A stretch of DNA of 17,330 nucleotides from Bog-532 sp036495425 (lineage in GTDB: Bacteria; Actinomycetota; Actinomycetes; Streptosporangiales; Streptosporangiaceae). Both the position numbers and the translations under genes were made by a program. This document shows positions 6,742 through 12,734 of the stretch, one piece after another (the first letter of the stretch is position 1; each line of letters starts with the position of its first letter). Below the pieces are notes generated by a model, which had not been told where the DNA came from, searched no databases, and saw nothing but the letters and a program-made list of their open reading frames with translations. Where the stretch lies: the NCBI GenBank assembly GCA_036495425.1, contig DASXMW010000075.1, positions 1 to 17,330 of the forward strand, given 5' to 3'.

Positions 6742-7175
6742 TGGCCACGGCGGACACGGGCGTGGCAGCCCTGCAGGCGCTGCTGGCGGCCGAGAACGCG
6801 GCCGTCTACGGCTACGGCCTGGCCGGAGCCCAGCTCAGCGGCGACCTGCTCGGCACGGCCACGCAGGACTGGAACCTGCACCGCCAAGCCCGGGTCACCG
6901 TGTCGGCGATGATCACCAAGCGCGGCGGGGCCCCGCAGCCCGCGGCAGCCGCCTACACGCCACCGTTCGCGGTGACCAGCGCGAGCCGGGCCCGGTCACT
7001 GGCCGCGCTGCTGGAGGACGGCCTGGTGCGCGCGTACCTGGGCCTGGTCGCACTGGACGACGCGACATTGCGCACGTTCGGAGCCGGGGAGATGCAGGCC
7101 GCGGCCATCCGGGCCGCGTACTGGCGCGGCGGCACGACCGCCTTCCCCGGTATGGATCGTGCTGCCCTCAGGTAG
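6741..7175 (+). CDS. DUF4439 ferritin-like domain protein
   Basis: A 144-residue protein of the DUF4439 family, a ferritin-like four-helix fold of unknown function often encoded beside rimP in actinobacteria. Recognisable stretches are LQALLAAENAAVYGYGLAG (residues 11-29), the HRQAR helix (H47), the linker AAYTPPFAVTSASRARSLAALLEDGLVRAYLGLVAL (71-105) and the last helix MQAAAIRAAYWRGG (118-131). E18, H47 and E92 occupy ferritin-like positions, but I see no clear carboxylate/His pair in helix 4, so a full di-metal site is doubtful. No signal peptide is present, making it cytosolic, unlike its partner. The ATG at 6741 overlaps the preceding stop. It ends 9 nt from a convergent gene, with a hairpin over its stop codon. 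Confidence 0.88.
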   Translation: MATADTGVAALQALLAAENAAVYGYGLAGAQLSGDLLGTATQDWNLHRQARVTVSAMITKRGGAPQPAAAAYTPPFAVTSASRARSLAALLEDGLVRAYLGLVALDDATLRTFGAGEMQAAAIRAAYWRGGTTAFPGMDRAALR

Positions 7176-7180
7176 GGCAG
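7162..7180. terminator. Hairpin at the convergent ends of DUF4439 and the small unknown gene
   Basis: A perfect 7-bp inverted repeat CTGCCCT / AGGGCAG (7162-7168 and 7174-7180) with a 5-nt loop. It spans the TAG stop of the DUF4439 gene and lies just past the stop of the convergent gene at 7185. No T-run follows, as is common for terminators in high-GC actinobacteria. It probably acts in both directions. Confidence 0.45.
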
Positions 7181-7184
7181 TAAC

Positions 7185-7493
7185 TCAGGACGCCCTGCGG
7201 CTGGCCAGGACGCGCTGGATGGCGCGGGCGGCGGCGGCCAGGTCGTCGGCGGACGAGATCCGCTCGGCCCAGGACCACCAGAACCACCAGTCCCCGTCGC
7301 TGCCACAGCCGGCGTAGATGTGCTCTTCGAGCGCACGGGCCTCCGGATTGACCACGTACAGGCTGGGCACCCGGCCCGGCGGCAGCACCATGCGGACCTG
7401 CAGGCCACGGCGGGCGAGTTCCTCGCCCAGTTTCTCAAGGTATTCCAGCTGCACGTCGGCTGCCTCACGCATCCGCTGAGCTTCCACCGTCAT
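7185..7493 (-). CDS. Small conserved-looking hypothetical protein with Trp-rich motif
   Basis: A 102-residue protein I do not recognise. It begins with an amphipathic helix (residues 5-30, AQRMREAADVQLEYLEKLGEELARRG), then beta-like segments 'LQVRMVLPPGRVPSLYVVNP', a striking aromatic run DGDWWFWWSWAERI (67-80), and a C-terminal helix ADDLAAAARAIQRVLASR. It has no signal peptide or membrane span, so it is probably cytosolic. The pattern (helix, strands, Trp-rich strand, helix) suggests a small alpha/beta domain or an adaptor protein. I use the ATG at 7493; GTG at 7496 is equally possible. A good promoter lies only about 16 nt upstream, so the transcript may be almost leaderless. It follows the HelD-like gene on the same strand but seems independently transcribed. 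Confidence 0.75.
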   Translation of the reverse strand: MTVEAQRMREAADVQLEYLEKLGEELARRGLQVRMVLPPGRVPSLYVVNPEARALEEHIYAGCGSDGDWWFWWSWAERISSADDLAAAARAIQRVLASRRAS

Positions 7494-7508
7494 CACGTCA
7501 TTACTCCC

Positions 7509-7537
7509 GGTATACAAACTGCTGCTGAGCGTGTCAG
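7509..7537 (-). promoter_or_regulatory. Strong promoter for the small unknown gene
   Basis: On the minus strand CTGACA (7532-7537; 5 of 6 match TTGACA) and TATACC (7509-7514; 4 of 6 match TATAAT) are separated by exactly 17 bp. Transcription would start near 7502, only about 6-9 nt before the GTG/ATG start codons. The message would be nearly leaderless, and the GGGAG at 7504-7508 would lie upstream of the start site. Confidence 0.55.
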
Positions 7538-7598
7538 CGCTTCCAGGATGCCGTCGTGGCCGGTGGCCCGCAACGCGGATCGGGAAATTTGGGGGACT

Positions 7599-9737
7599 TT
7601 AGGCCAGAGCTTCCGGCAGGGGCTCGGCGTGCAGGACCGTGAGCCGGGACACCGCACGGGTCAGCGCCACGTAGAGCCGCTGCAGGCCGCGTGCTTCGGC
7701 GGCGGCGATGGCCGCGGGCTCCACCACGATCACGTGATCGAACTCCAGGCCCTTGGCCAGCGTGACCGGCACCAGGATCAGGCCGCCCCGGCCCCCGTCC
7801 TCGTCCGCGCCCAGGCTCCCGTGCGGCACCTGATGGGCGGTCAGGGCCCGGGACAGGGCCGGGAGCTGGTGGTCGGCCGCGATCACGGCCACCGACCCGG
7901 GCTCGGCGGCGGCCCCGGCGCACACCGCGGCCAGCCGGGCGCTCAGGCCGTCCGGAGTCGTGGCCTCGATGTCCAGCGCGCCCGGGTCCTCGCGCAGCGA
8001 CACCGCGGGCGGCAGCCCGGGGGCGATCCGGCTCAGCAGCCGGCTGGCGTAGTCGAGGATCTGCCGCGGCACCCGGTAGCCGGTGCGCAGCACGCGCAGG
8101 TCGGCGGCGGGCTTGCCCAGGTGCGTGAGCAGGCCGTCCCAGGTCGTGGTGGCCCACGGCGTGGTGCCCTGGGCCAGGTCGCCGAGCACGGTGGCGGCGC
8201 CGGTGGCGCAGCGGCGGCCGATGGCCCGGCACTCCATCGGGGACAGGTCCTGGGCCTCGTCCACCACCACGTGGCTCAGGCTGGGGGTGCGCTCGATCAG
8301 GTCCCGGGCCTCGTCGATCAGCACCACGTCAGCCGGTGACCAGCGGGCCGACCCCGGGCCGCGCGGCGGCCGGGCCCAGACGACGGCCTGCTGCTCGGCC
8401 GCCGCCAGCACGCCGCTGGCCGCCGTGGCCAGCGCGCCGGCGTCGCTGAGCAGCCCGAACACCAGCCGCACCGGGTCCACCTTGGGCCAGATGGCATCGA
8501 CCGCGGCGCGCACCGGGCGGGTGCGCCGGACGGCGTCGTGGGTCCGGTCGTCGCAGGACTCCCCGGCCGCCTCCATCTGGCTCAGGATCACATGCGCGAT
8601 CCGGTGTTCGAGCAGGTCCCGGCCGGCCCCGTAGCGCAGGCCGCGATCGCGCAGCTCGGCGGCCAGGCCGGCCAGGTCGTAGGCCGACACCCGCCAGCGG
8701 CGCGAGCCGCGGGCCAGCATCAGCGGTTCCGGCGGCTCGGCCAGCCGGGACCAGACCGCGCGGCGCAGCACCTCAGCCATGCGGGCGTCGCCCTTGACCC
8801 GGGCCGCGGCCACGCTGTCCTGCCCGCGGACGGGCCCGGTTTTAGCCAGTGCGGTGGCGGCCAGCTCGGTGACGGTCAGCTGGCTGACGTCGATCTCGCC
8901 CAGCGCGGGCAGCACGTTGCCGATGTAGGACAGGAACGCCCGGTTGGGCCCGATGACCAGGACCCCGCGGCGGGCGACCCGCTCCTTGTAGGCGTAGAGC
9001 AGGTAGGCGACCCGGTGCAGGCCCACGGCGGTCTTGCCGGTCCCGGGCGCGCCCTGCACGCACACGGTCTGGCCCACGTCGGCCCGGACGATGTCGTCCT
9101 GGTCGGGCTGGATGGTGGCCACGATGTCGCGCATGGGCCCGGACCGGGGGCGTTCGATCTCGTTGATCAGGATGCGGCTGACCGGTTCCGCCGCGGGCGC
9201 GGTTCCGGGGCTGGGCCCGGGCTCACCGCCCGCCCCGCCCGGCGTGAACCGCTCGTCCTCGAAGGCGGTCAGCTCGCCGCCCGCGAACCCGAACCGGCGC
9301 CGCAGGTCCAGGTCCATGGGGTGGGCCCGGCTGGCCCGGTAGAACGGCCGGGACACCGGGGCCCGCCAGTCGATCACGACCGGGGTCCCGGCCGGGTCGT
9401 GCACGTGGCGGCGGCCGATGTGGAAGCTCTCGCCGCCCGGGCCCGCCGGGCTCGCGGGGGCGCGGGCGGGCTCGCGGCCGGCCTCGTAGTCCAGACGGCC
9501 GAAGAACAGCGGTGTGTCCGGCAGGTCCTTCAGGGCCTCGGCCCGGTGGTACAGCTCGGCCTTGAGGTACTGCTCGGACACCGGGTCGCCACCCAGGGCC
9601 TCCAGCGCGAGCACGTCGTCCCGCATGAGCTGCAGGTATTTGCGGGATTCGAGCAGGTAGGCGCGCTCGGTGTCGAGCACGGCAGCGGACGGATCGGTAT
9701 CGGGGGGTTCTCCCTCCGCCGGGCGGACCGCGGGCAT
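7599..9737 (-). CDS. HelD-family UvrD-like ATPase (RNA polymerase-associated)
   Basis: A 712-residue superfamily 1 helicase-like ATPase of the HelD class. HelD proteins insert into RNA polymerase channels, strip stalled enzyme from DNA and recycle it; some actinobacterial members (HelR) give rifamycin tolerance. Seen here: an N-terminal helical hairpin (about 20-75), the HelD-typical block FFGRLDYEAG...HIGRRHV...PVVIDWRAPVSRPFYRA (78-134), Walker A GAPGTGKT (229-236) within QGAPGTGKTAVGLHRVAYLLY, DEAQD (493-497), GDLAQ (519-523), RTGYRVP (551-557), LAKGLEFDHVIV (660-671) and YVALTRA (689-695). All ATPase motifs are intact. The ATG at 9737 has AGGAG eight nt upstream. I do not see the long inverted repeat known as the rifamycin-associated element, so assignment to HelR specifically is not proven. 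Confidence 0.88.
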   Translation of the reverse strand: MPAVRPAEGEPPDTDPSAAVLDTERAYLLESRKYLQLMRDDVLALEALGGDPVSEQYLKAELYHRAEALKDLPDTPLFFGRLDYEAGREPARAPASPAGPGGESFHIGRRHVHDPAGTPVVIDWRAPVSRPFYRASRAHPMDLDLRRRFGFAGGELTAFEDERFTPGGAGGEPGPSPGTAPAAEPVSRILINEIERPRSGPMRDIVATIQPDQDDIVRADVGQTVCVQGAPGTGKTAVGLHRVAYLLYAYKERVARRGVLVIGPNRAFLSYIGNVLPALGEIDVSQLTVTELAATALAKTGPVRGQDSVAAARVKGDARMAEVLRRAVWSRLAEPPEPLMLARGSRRWRVSAYDLAGLAAELRDRGLRYGAGRDLLEHRIAHVILSQMEAAGESCDDRTHDAVRRTRPVRAAVDAIWPKVDPVRLVFGLLSDAGALATAASGVLAAAEQQAVVWARPPRGPGSARWSPADVVLIDEARDLIERTPSLSHVVVDEAQDLSPMECRAIGRRCATGAATVLGDLAQGTTPWATTTWDGLLTHLGKPAADLRVLRTGYRVPRQILDYASRLLSRIAPGLPPAVSLREDPGALDIEATTPDGLSARLAAVCAGAAAEPGSVAVIAADHQLPALSRALTAHQVPHGSLGADEDGGRGGLILVPVTLAKGLEFDHVIVVEPAAIAAAEARGLQRLYVALTRAVSRLTVLHAEPLPEALA

Positions 9738-9784
9738 GACGGCGTCTCCTTCCGAGCTGGGGCGGGCAGGGCGCAGAGTGCGAG

Positions 9785-9813
9785 AACTTACCAGCCGGCC
9801 CGGGCGGCGTCAC
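9785..9813 (-). promoter_or_regulatory. Candidate promoter for the HelD-like gene
   Basis: On the minus strand GTGACG (9808-9813) as -35 and TAAGTT (9785-9790) as -10 are spaced by 17 bp, placing transcription start near 9778 and leaving a leader of about 40 nt with the AGGAG ribosome-binding site. Only the -35 is a reasonable match, so confidence is moderate. Confidence 0.35.
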
Positions 9814-9858
9814 CTGAATTTCCCCGCGCCCGGACGGGTTCATCACTGGGAGCCACTG

Positions 9859-9883
9859 CACGTTGCACAGAGTTGGCAACGTG
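9859..9883. promoter_or_regulatory. Perfect inverted repeat (operator candidate) between divergent genes
   Basis: CACGTTGC (9859-9866) and GCAACGTG (9876-9883) form a perfect 8-bp dyad with a 9-bp centre. It lies between the HelD-like gene and the lectin-like gene, and its right arm covers the position expected for the -35 box of the TATGAT promoter at 9901. The arm centres are about 17 bp apart, suiting a dimeric repressor that binds successive turns of the helix. The regulator is unknown. Confidence 0.5.
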
Positions 9884-9900
9884 GTCACATCCCGCCGCCC

Positions 9901-9906
9901 TATGAT
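9901..9906 (+). promoter_or_regulatory. -10 box of the lectin-like gene promoter
   Basis: TATGAT matches TATAAT at 5 of 6 positions and stands out in this GC-rich context. No good -35 lies 17 bp upstream; that position is occupied by the inverted repeat ending at 9883, which fits a controlled promoter. The leader would be about 45 nt, ending in the AGGGGG ribosome-binding site. Confidence 0.45.
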
Positions 9907-9957
9907 GCTCTCTACATCCATTCGGTTACGTGGAGTGATAAATCGTAGGGGGTGCCG

Positions 9958-10773
9958 GTGGGACCACGAGCGGCCCGGGCCTGGCTCGGCGCGGTCGCGG
10001 CCGTCCTGGCGGCGATGGTCGCGGCCGGCGTCCCGGCGGTGGCCTCGGCCGCGGTGGGCATCCCGGCCGCCCCGGCCCAGACCGGGCCGTACCCGGTCAG
10101 CGCCACCGGCCGGCCGGACCTGTGCTGGCAGGCGGCCGGGAACGGGTCGCCGGTCACGCTGGAACGCTGCGACCGGGTGGTCCAGGGCCAGCAGTGGACC
10201 CTGACCGGCGACGGCGTGCTCATGAACGGCGACGGGTACTGCCTGGAGGCCGGGACCGGCGACAGCCTGTTCATCGGCTTCGACGGGCAGTGCGGCGGAA
10301 CCACCGGTGGCCAGCAGTGGGCGCTGCGCGGCGGCCAGGTGCGCAACCGGGCGGGCGCGGGCTGCGCGGCCCCGGCCGACTCGCTGACGCCGGGGACCGC
10401 GGTCGTCACCAGGACCTGCGGCCGGGCCTGGTGGGGCTTTGGTCCCGCTACGGCGCCCACGGCGGCCCCGAAGCGGGGCACGCCCCAGGGGGCGGCCGGT
10501 CCAGCCACCCAGCCTTCGACCAAAGCGGGAGCAGCGAATACGGCGGCGGCCGGGCCGGCGGCCGGTCAGGGGAACGGCCGGCAGGCCGTGCTGATGACCG
10601 CGGGACTTCTGGTGTTCGGAGGGTTGCTGGTGCTGATGGGGCGCCGGCCGCGACGCCGGGCGAGGCGGGTCGCCGAGGCCGGTGTGACCGACGGGGTACT
10701 CCGGCGGCGCGCGGCCCAGGAGGTGGCGGATCCGCGGCCGACCGAGCCGTTCGACGTGTCTTCCATCTTCTAA
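9958..10773 (+). CDS. Secreted, membrane-anchored ricin-type (beta-trefoil) lectin-like protein
   Basis: A 271-residue single-pass surface protein. Residues 1-32 form a signal peptide (RAARAWLGAVAAVLAAMVAAGVPAVASA). Residues 44-163 look like a ricin-B-type beta-trefoil: the subdomain motif of Cys-hydrophobic followed by QxW appears at C56W...QQW (78-80) and C95L...QQW (119-121); the third copy (C136...C154...AWW, 157-159) is degenerate. Six cysteines could form disulphides. A Pro/Ala/Gly/Thr stalk (165-208) leads to a membrane span (211-228, VLMTAGLLVFGGLLVLMG) and a strongly basic cytosolic tail (RRPRRRARR) ending PTEPFDVSSIF. No LPxTG sorting motif is present. I prefer GTG at 9958 (AGGGGG 5 nt upstream); GTG at 9952 adds two residues. 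It probably binds extracellular sugar; the ligand is unknown. Confidence 0.8.
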   Translation: MGPRAARAWLGAVAAVLAAMVAAGVPAVASAAVGIPAAPAQTGPYPVSATGRPDLCWQAAGNGSPVTLERCDRVVQGQQWTLTGDGVLMNGDGYCLEAGTGDSLFIGFDGQCGGTTGGQQWALRGGQVRNRAGAGCAAPADSLTPGTAVVTRTCGRAWWGFGPATAPTAAPKRGTPQGAAGPATQPSTKAGAANTAAAGPAAGQGNGRQAVLMTAGLLVFGGLLVLMGRRPRRRARRVAEAGVTDGVLRRRAAQEVADPRPTEPFDVSSIF

Positions 10774-10797
10774 GGCAGGTGCGCGGGAGTGCCAGCA

Positions 10798-10823
10798 CGC
10801 ACACCACCTTCCCCGGGTGTGCG
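10798..10823. terminator. Hairpin between convergent lectin-like and ROK genes
   Basis: A perfect 8-bp inverted repeat CGCACACC / GGTGTGCG (10798-10805 and 10816-10823) with a 10-nt loop, placed between the lectin stop (10773) and the ROK stop (10826). It is a likely two-way terminator. No T-run is present. Confidence 0.5.
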
Positions 10824-10825
10824 CG

Positions 10826-12043
10826 TCAGGCCACCGCGGCCGGCCAGGCGTTTAGGCCGCTGGGGGTCAGGAACGAATCGAAGACCAGCTCGGCCGCGCC
10901 GGTCAGCACGCCGAGGTCGCCGAGCTGGGACGGGATCAGCGGTGGCGGCTCGTCCCGGCGGAAGCGCATCAGCGTGGCCGTGTAGCCGGCCCGCACCGCC
11001 TCCGGCGCGGCCTGGTAGATGTCACGGGCCAGCCCGGACAGCCCGATGGCGGCCGGGTCGTGCGCGTTGACCAGGGAGCCCATCCCCCGGCCGAGGGCCT
11101 CGGCCACGCCGGTCAGGGCCTCGGCGCAGCCGGAATCGGTGGCCGCCTCGCTGATCACGGCCAGGGCCAGTTCCATCCGGTCTCCGGTCTCGGTCCGGCC
11201 CGCCCGGCGCAGCAGGCCGTGGCTGCCCGCGTCCAGTTCCCAGCAGCCGACCGAGCCGCAGCGGCACACCTCGGTGCCCCCGGTCAGCGGCATGTGGCCG
11301 AATTCCCCGGCCGCGCCGTGCACGCCGGTCAGCGGCAGGCCGCCGGACAGCAGCGCACCGCCGACCCCGGTGGCCAGGTGCAGGTGCAGGGCCACCGGCA
11401 CGTCGCGCAGGCCGCCGCGGCGGGCCTCGGCCAGCCCGGCCAGCCGGGCGTCGTTTCCGACCAGCACCGGGACGGTGGCCCCGGTCAGCTGGGCGCTCAG
11501 CGCGGCCACGACGTCCACCCCGTGCCAGTCGGCCAGCCCGGGCTGGACCATCCGGCCCTGGCTGACCGGGGAGGGCACCGCGACCCCGATCCCGATCGGC
11601 CGGGGCCCGAGCGCCCGCCAGTGCGCGGTCAGCCGCCGGGCCAGCCCGGCCAGCAGGTCGGCGCCGGAACCGGAGTCCCGCTCCCGGCGCTCCAGCATGG
11701 TGCCGCGGCCGGTCAGTTCGAACGAGGCCAGGGAGAACGAATCGTCACGCAGGTCCACCGCCAGCGCCACCGGGCCGTCCGGGTGCGGCGATGGGACCCC
11801 GGTCGGGCGGCCGCGGGACCGGCGTTCGGCCAGGGCCCCCTGAACCTGCAGTTCCTCGATCAGGCCGCGGTCGGCCAGGTCGCGGACCAGGACCGTGGCC
11901 GTGCCGCGGGCCAGGCTCAGCTGCCGGGTCAGCTCGGCCCGGGTCCGCCCGCCGCCGCCGTCGTGGACCGCCCGGAGCAGCCGGGCCAGGTTGTGCGCGC
12001 GCAGGTCCGCGCTGGTCGTCGCTTGCTCGCTGTCCGGTCGCAC
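10826..12043 (-). CDS. ROK-family transcriptional regulator
   Basis: A 405-residue repressor of the ROK (NagC/XylR-like) class, which usually controls sugar uptake or catabolism genes and responds to a sugar or sugar phosphate. The N-terminus holds a winged helix-turn-helix (about 17-65, RTRAELTRQLSLARGTATVLVRDLADRGLIEE). The sugar-kinase-like part follows: VALAVDLRDDSF (92-103; the kinase DxGGT is not kept), GIGVAVPSPV, VGNDARLAGLAEA (195-207), GVHGAAGEFGHM (240-251) and the ROK zinc motif CRCGSVGCWE (Cys260, 262, 267 with His250). Loss of the ATP-binding motif supports a regulator, not a kinase. The GTG at 12043 has GAGG too close to serve as a normal ribosome-binding site, and the frame is closed just upstream, so a leaderless message is possible. 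It is divergent from the MarR gene. Confidence 0.92.
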   Translation of the reverse strand: MRPDSEQATTSADLRAHNLARLLRAVHDGGGGRTRAELTRQLSLARGTATVLVRDLADRGLIEELQVQGALAERRSRGRPTGVPSPHPDGPVALAVDLRDDSFSLASFELTGRGTMLERRERDSGSGADLLAGLARRLTAHWRALGPRPIGIGVAVPSPVSQGRMVQPGLADWHGVDVVAALSAQLTGATVPVLVGNDARLAGLAEARRGGLRDVPVALHLHLATGVGGALLSGGLPLTGVHGAAGEFGHMPLTGGTEVCRCGSVGCWELDAGSHGLLRRAGRTETGDRMELALAVISEAATDSGCAEALTGVAEALGRGMGSLVNAHDPAAIGLSGLARDIYQAAPEAVRAGYTATLMRFRRDEPPPLIPSQLGDLGVLTGAAELVFDSFLTPSGLNAWPAAVA

Positions 12044-12086
12044 CCTCTGATCACATCATGGGCGGGCGCCCCGGCTGACCCTCCCG

Positions 12087-12116
12087 CCGACAAGAGTCCG
12101 CCAGGATGGGTAGGTT
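12087..12116 (+). promoter_or_regulatory. Candidate promoter for the MarR-family gene
   Basis: CCGACA (12087-12092) and TAGGTT (12111-12116) with an 18-bp spacer lie just before the MarR gene. Transcription would begin about 12122-12124, at or one to two bases from the ATG at 12125, so the message would be leaderless or nearly so. The boxes match consensus only in part. Confidence 0.35.
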
Positions 12117-12124
12117 TCTGTGCT

Positions 12125-12640
12125 ATGGGGACGGTGGAAACGGACATGGACATCGCGGCGGCGGCCACGGACACGGATACGCGGGGCTGGCTGACGCCGG
12201 ACGAGCAGGGAGCCTGGCGGGCCTACCTGACCACCAGCAAGCTGCTGTTCCGGCAGCTGGACCGGGATCTGCACTCGCTGGGGCTGAGCGGCAACGACTA
12301 CGAGATCCTGGTCGTCTTGTCCGAGGCCTCCGAGCACCGGCTGCGCATGACCGACCTGGCCGACGCCACGGCCCAGTCCCGGAGCCGGCTGTCGCACCAG
12401 ATCACCCGGATGGAGGCGGCGGGCCTGGTCCGCCGCGACACCTGCCCCGGCGACAAACGCGGGCTGTTCGCGGTGCTGACCGACAGCGGGATGGCCACCA
12501 TCGAGCGGGTCGCCCCGAACCACGTGGAGAGCGTCCGGCAGCACTTCATCGACCTGCTGACCCCGGAGCAACTGGCCACCATGCGCGAGGGCTACGCGGT
12601 GATCATCGCCCACCTGCGCCAGATCCGCGCGAGGGATTAA
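12125..12640 (+). CDS. MarR-family transcriptional regulator
   Basis: A 171-residue MarR/SlyA-type winged-helix regulator; these bind short palindromes as dimers and often release DNA on binding small phenolic or oxidising molecules. Helix 1 and 2 are at about 25-68 (AWRAYLTTSKLLFRQLDRDLH...YEILVVLSEASEHRLRM), the recognition helix-turn-helix at 72-100 (MTDLADATAQSRSRLSHQITRMEAAGLV), the wing at 103-118 (RDTCPGDKRGLFAVLT) and the dimerisation helix at the C-terminus (FIDLLTPEQLATMREGYAVIIAHL). One cysteine (C107) sits at the wing, a possible redox site, though this is speculative. I use the ATG at 12125; an in-frame ATG at residue 8 is an alternative. It is divergent from the ROK gene with 81 nt between start codons, so autoregulation or cross-control of the ROK gene is plausible. 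Confidence 0.92.
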   Translation: MGTVETDMDIAAAATDTDTRGWLTPDEQGAWRAYLTTSKLLFRQLDRDLHSLGLSGNDYEILVVLSEASEHRLRMTDLADATAQSRSRLSHQITRMEAAGLVRRDTCPGDKRGLFAVLTDSGMATIERVAPNHVESVRQHFIDLLTPEQLATMREGYAVIIAHLRQIRARD

Positions 12641-12683
12641 ATTAACGCGGACGGAGACTGCGCCGAGGGGGCCCGTTGGGCTA

Positions 12684-12726
12684 CGCGGGCGAAGCCCGCG
12701 ATGGGGGTCTGGGGGGCTCTGCCCCC
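12684..12726. terminator. Double hairpin between convergent MarR and GNAT genes
   Basis: Two perfect stem-loops stand next to each other: CGCGGGC-GAA-GCCCGCG (12684-12700) and GGGGGC-TCT-GCCCCC (12712-12726). They fill the gap between the MarR stop (12640) and the GNAT stop (12735). From general knowledge, units of the form GGGGGC-N3-GCCCCC joined to a second GC hairpin recur many times in some actinobacterial genomes at gene ends, so this is probably a dispersed repeat acting as a bidirectional terminator. Whether it is repeated in this genome cannot be seen here. Confidence 0.6.
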
Positions 12727-12734
12727 GAGGCAAA

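Noticed and set aside
9223..9921. 232-codon minus-strand frame overlapping the HelD-like start
   Set aside because: It overlaps the well-supported HelD-like gene in another frame and is Arg/Gly/Pro-rich shadow sequence.
9738..9957. Rifamycin-associated element upstream of the HelD-like gene
   Set aside because: The only clear dyad has arms CACGTTGC/GCAACGTG with a 9-bp centre. It does not resemble the GC-rich 19-bp element I recall, and it is nearer the lectin gene.
11060..12124. Upstream in-frame extension of the MarR gene
   Set aside because: It is antisense to the ROK gene. The ATG at 12125 gives a protein of normal MarR length.
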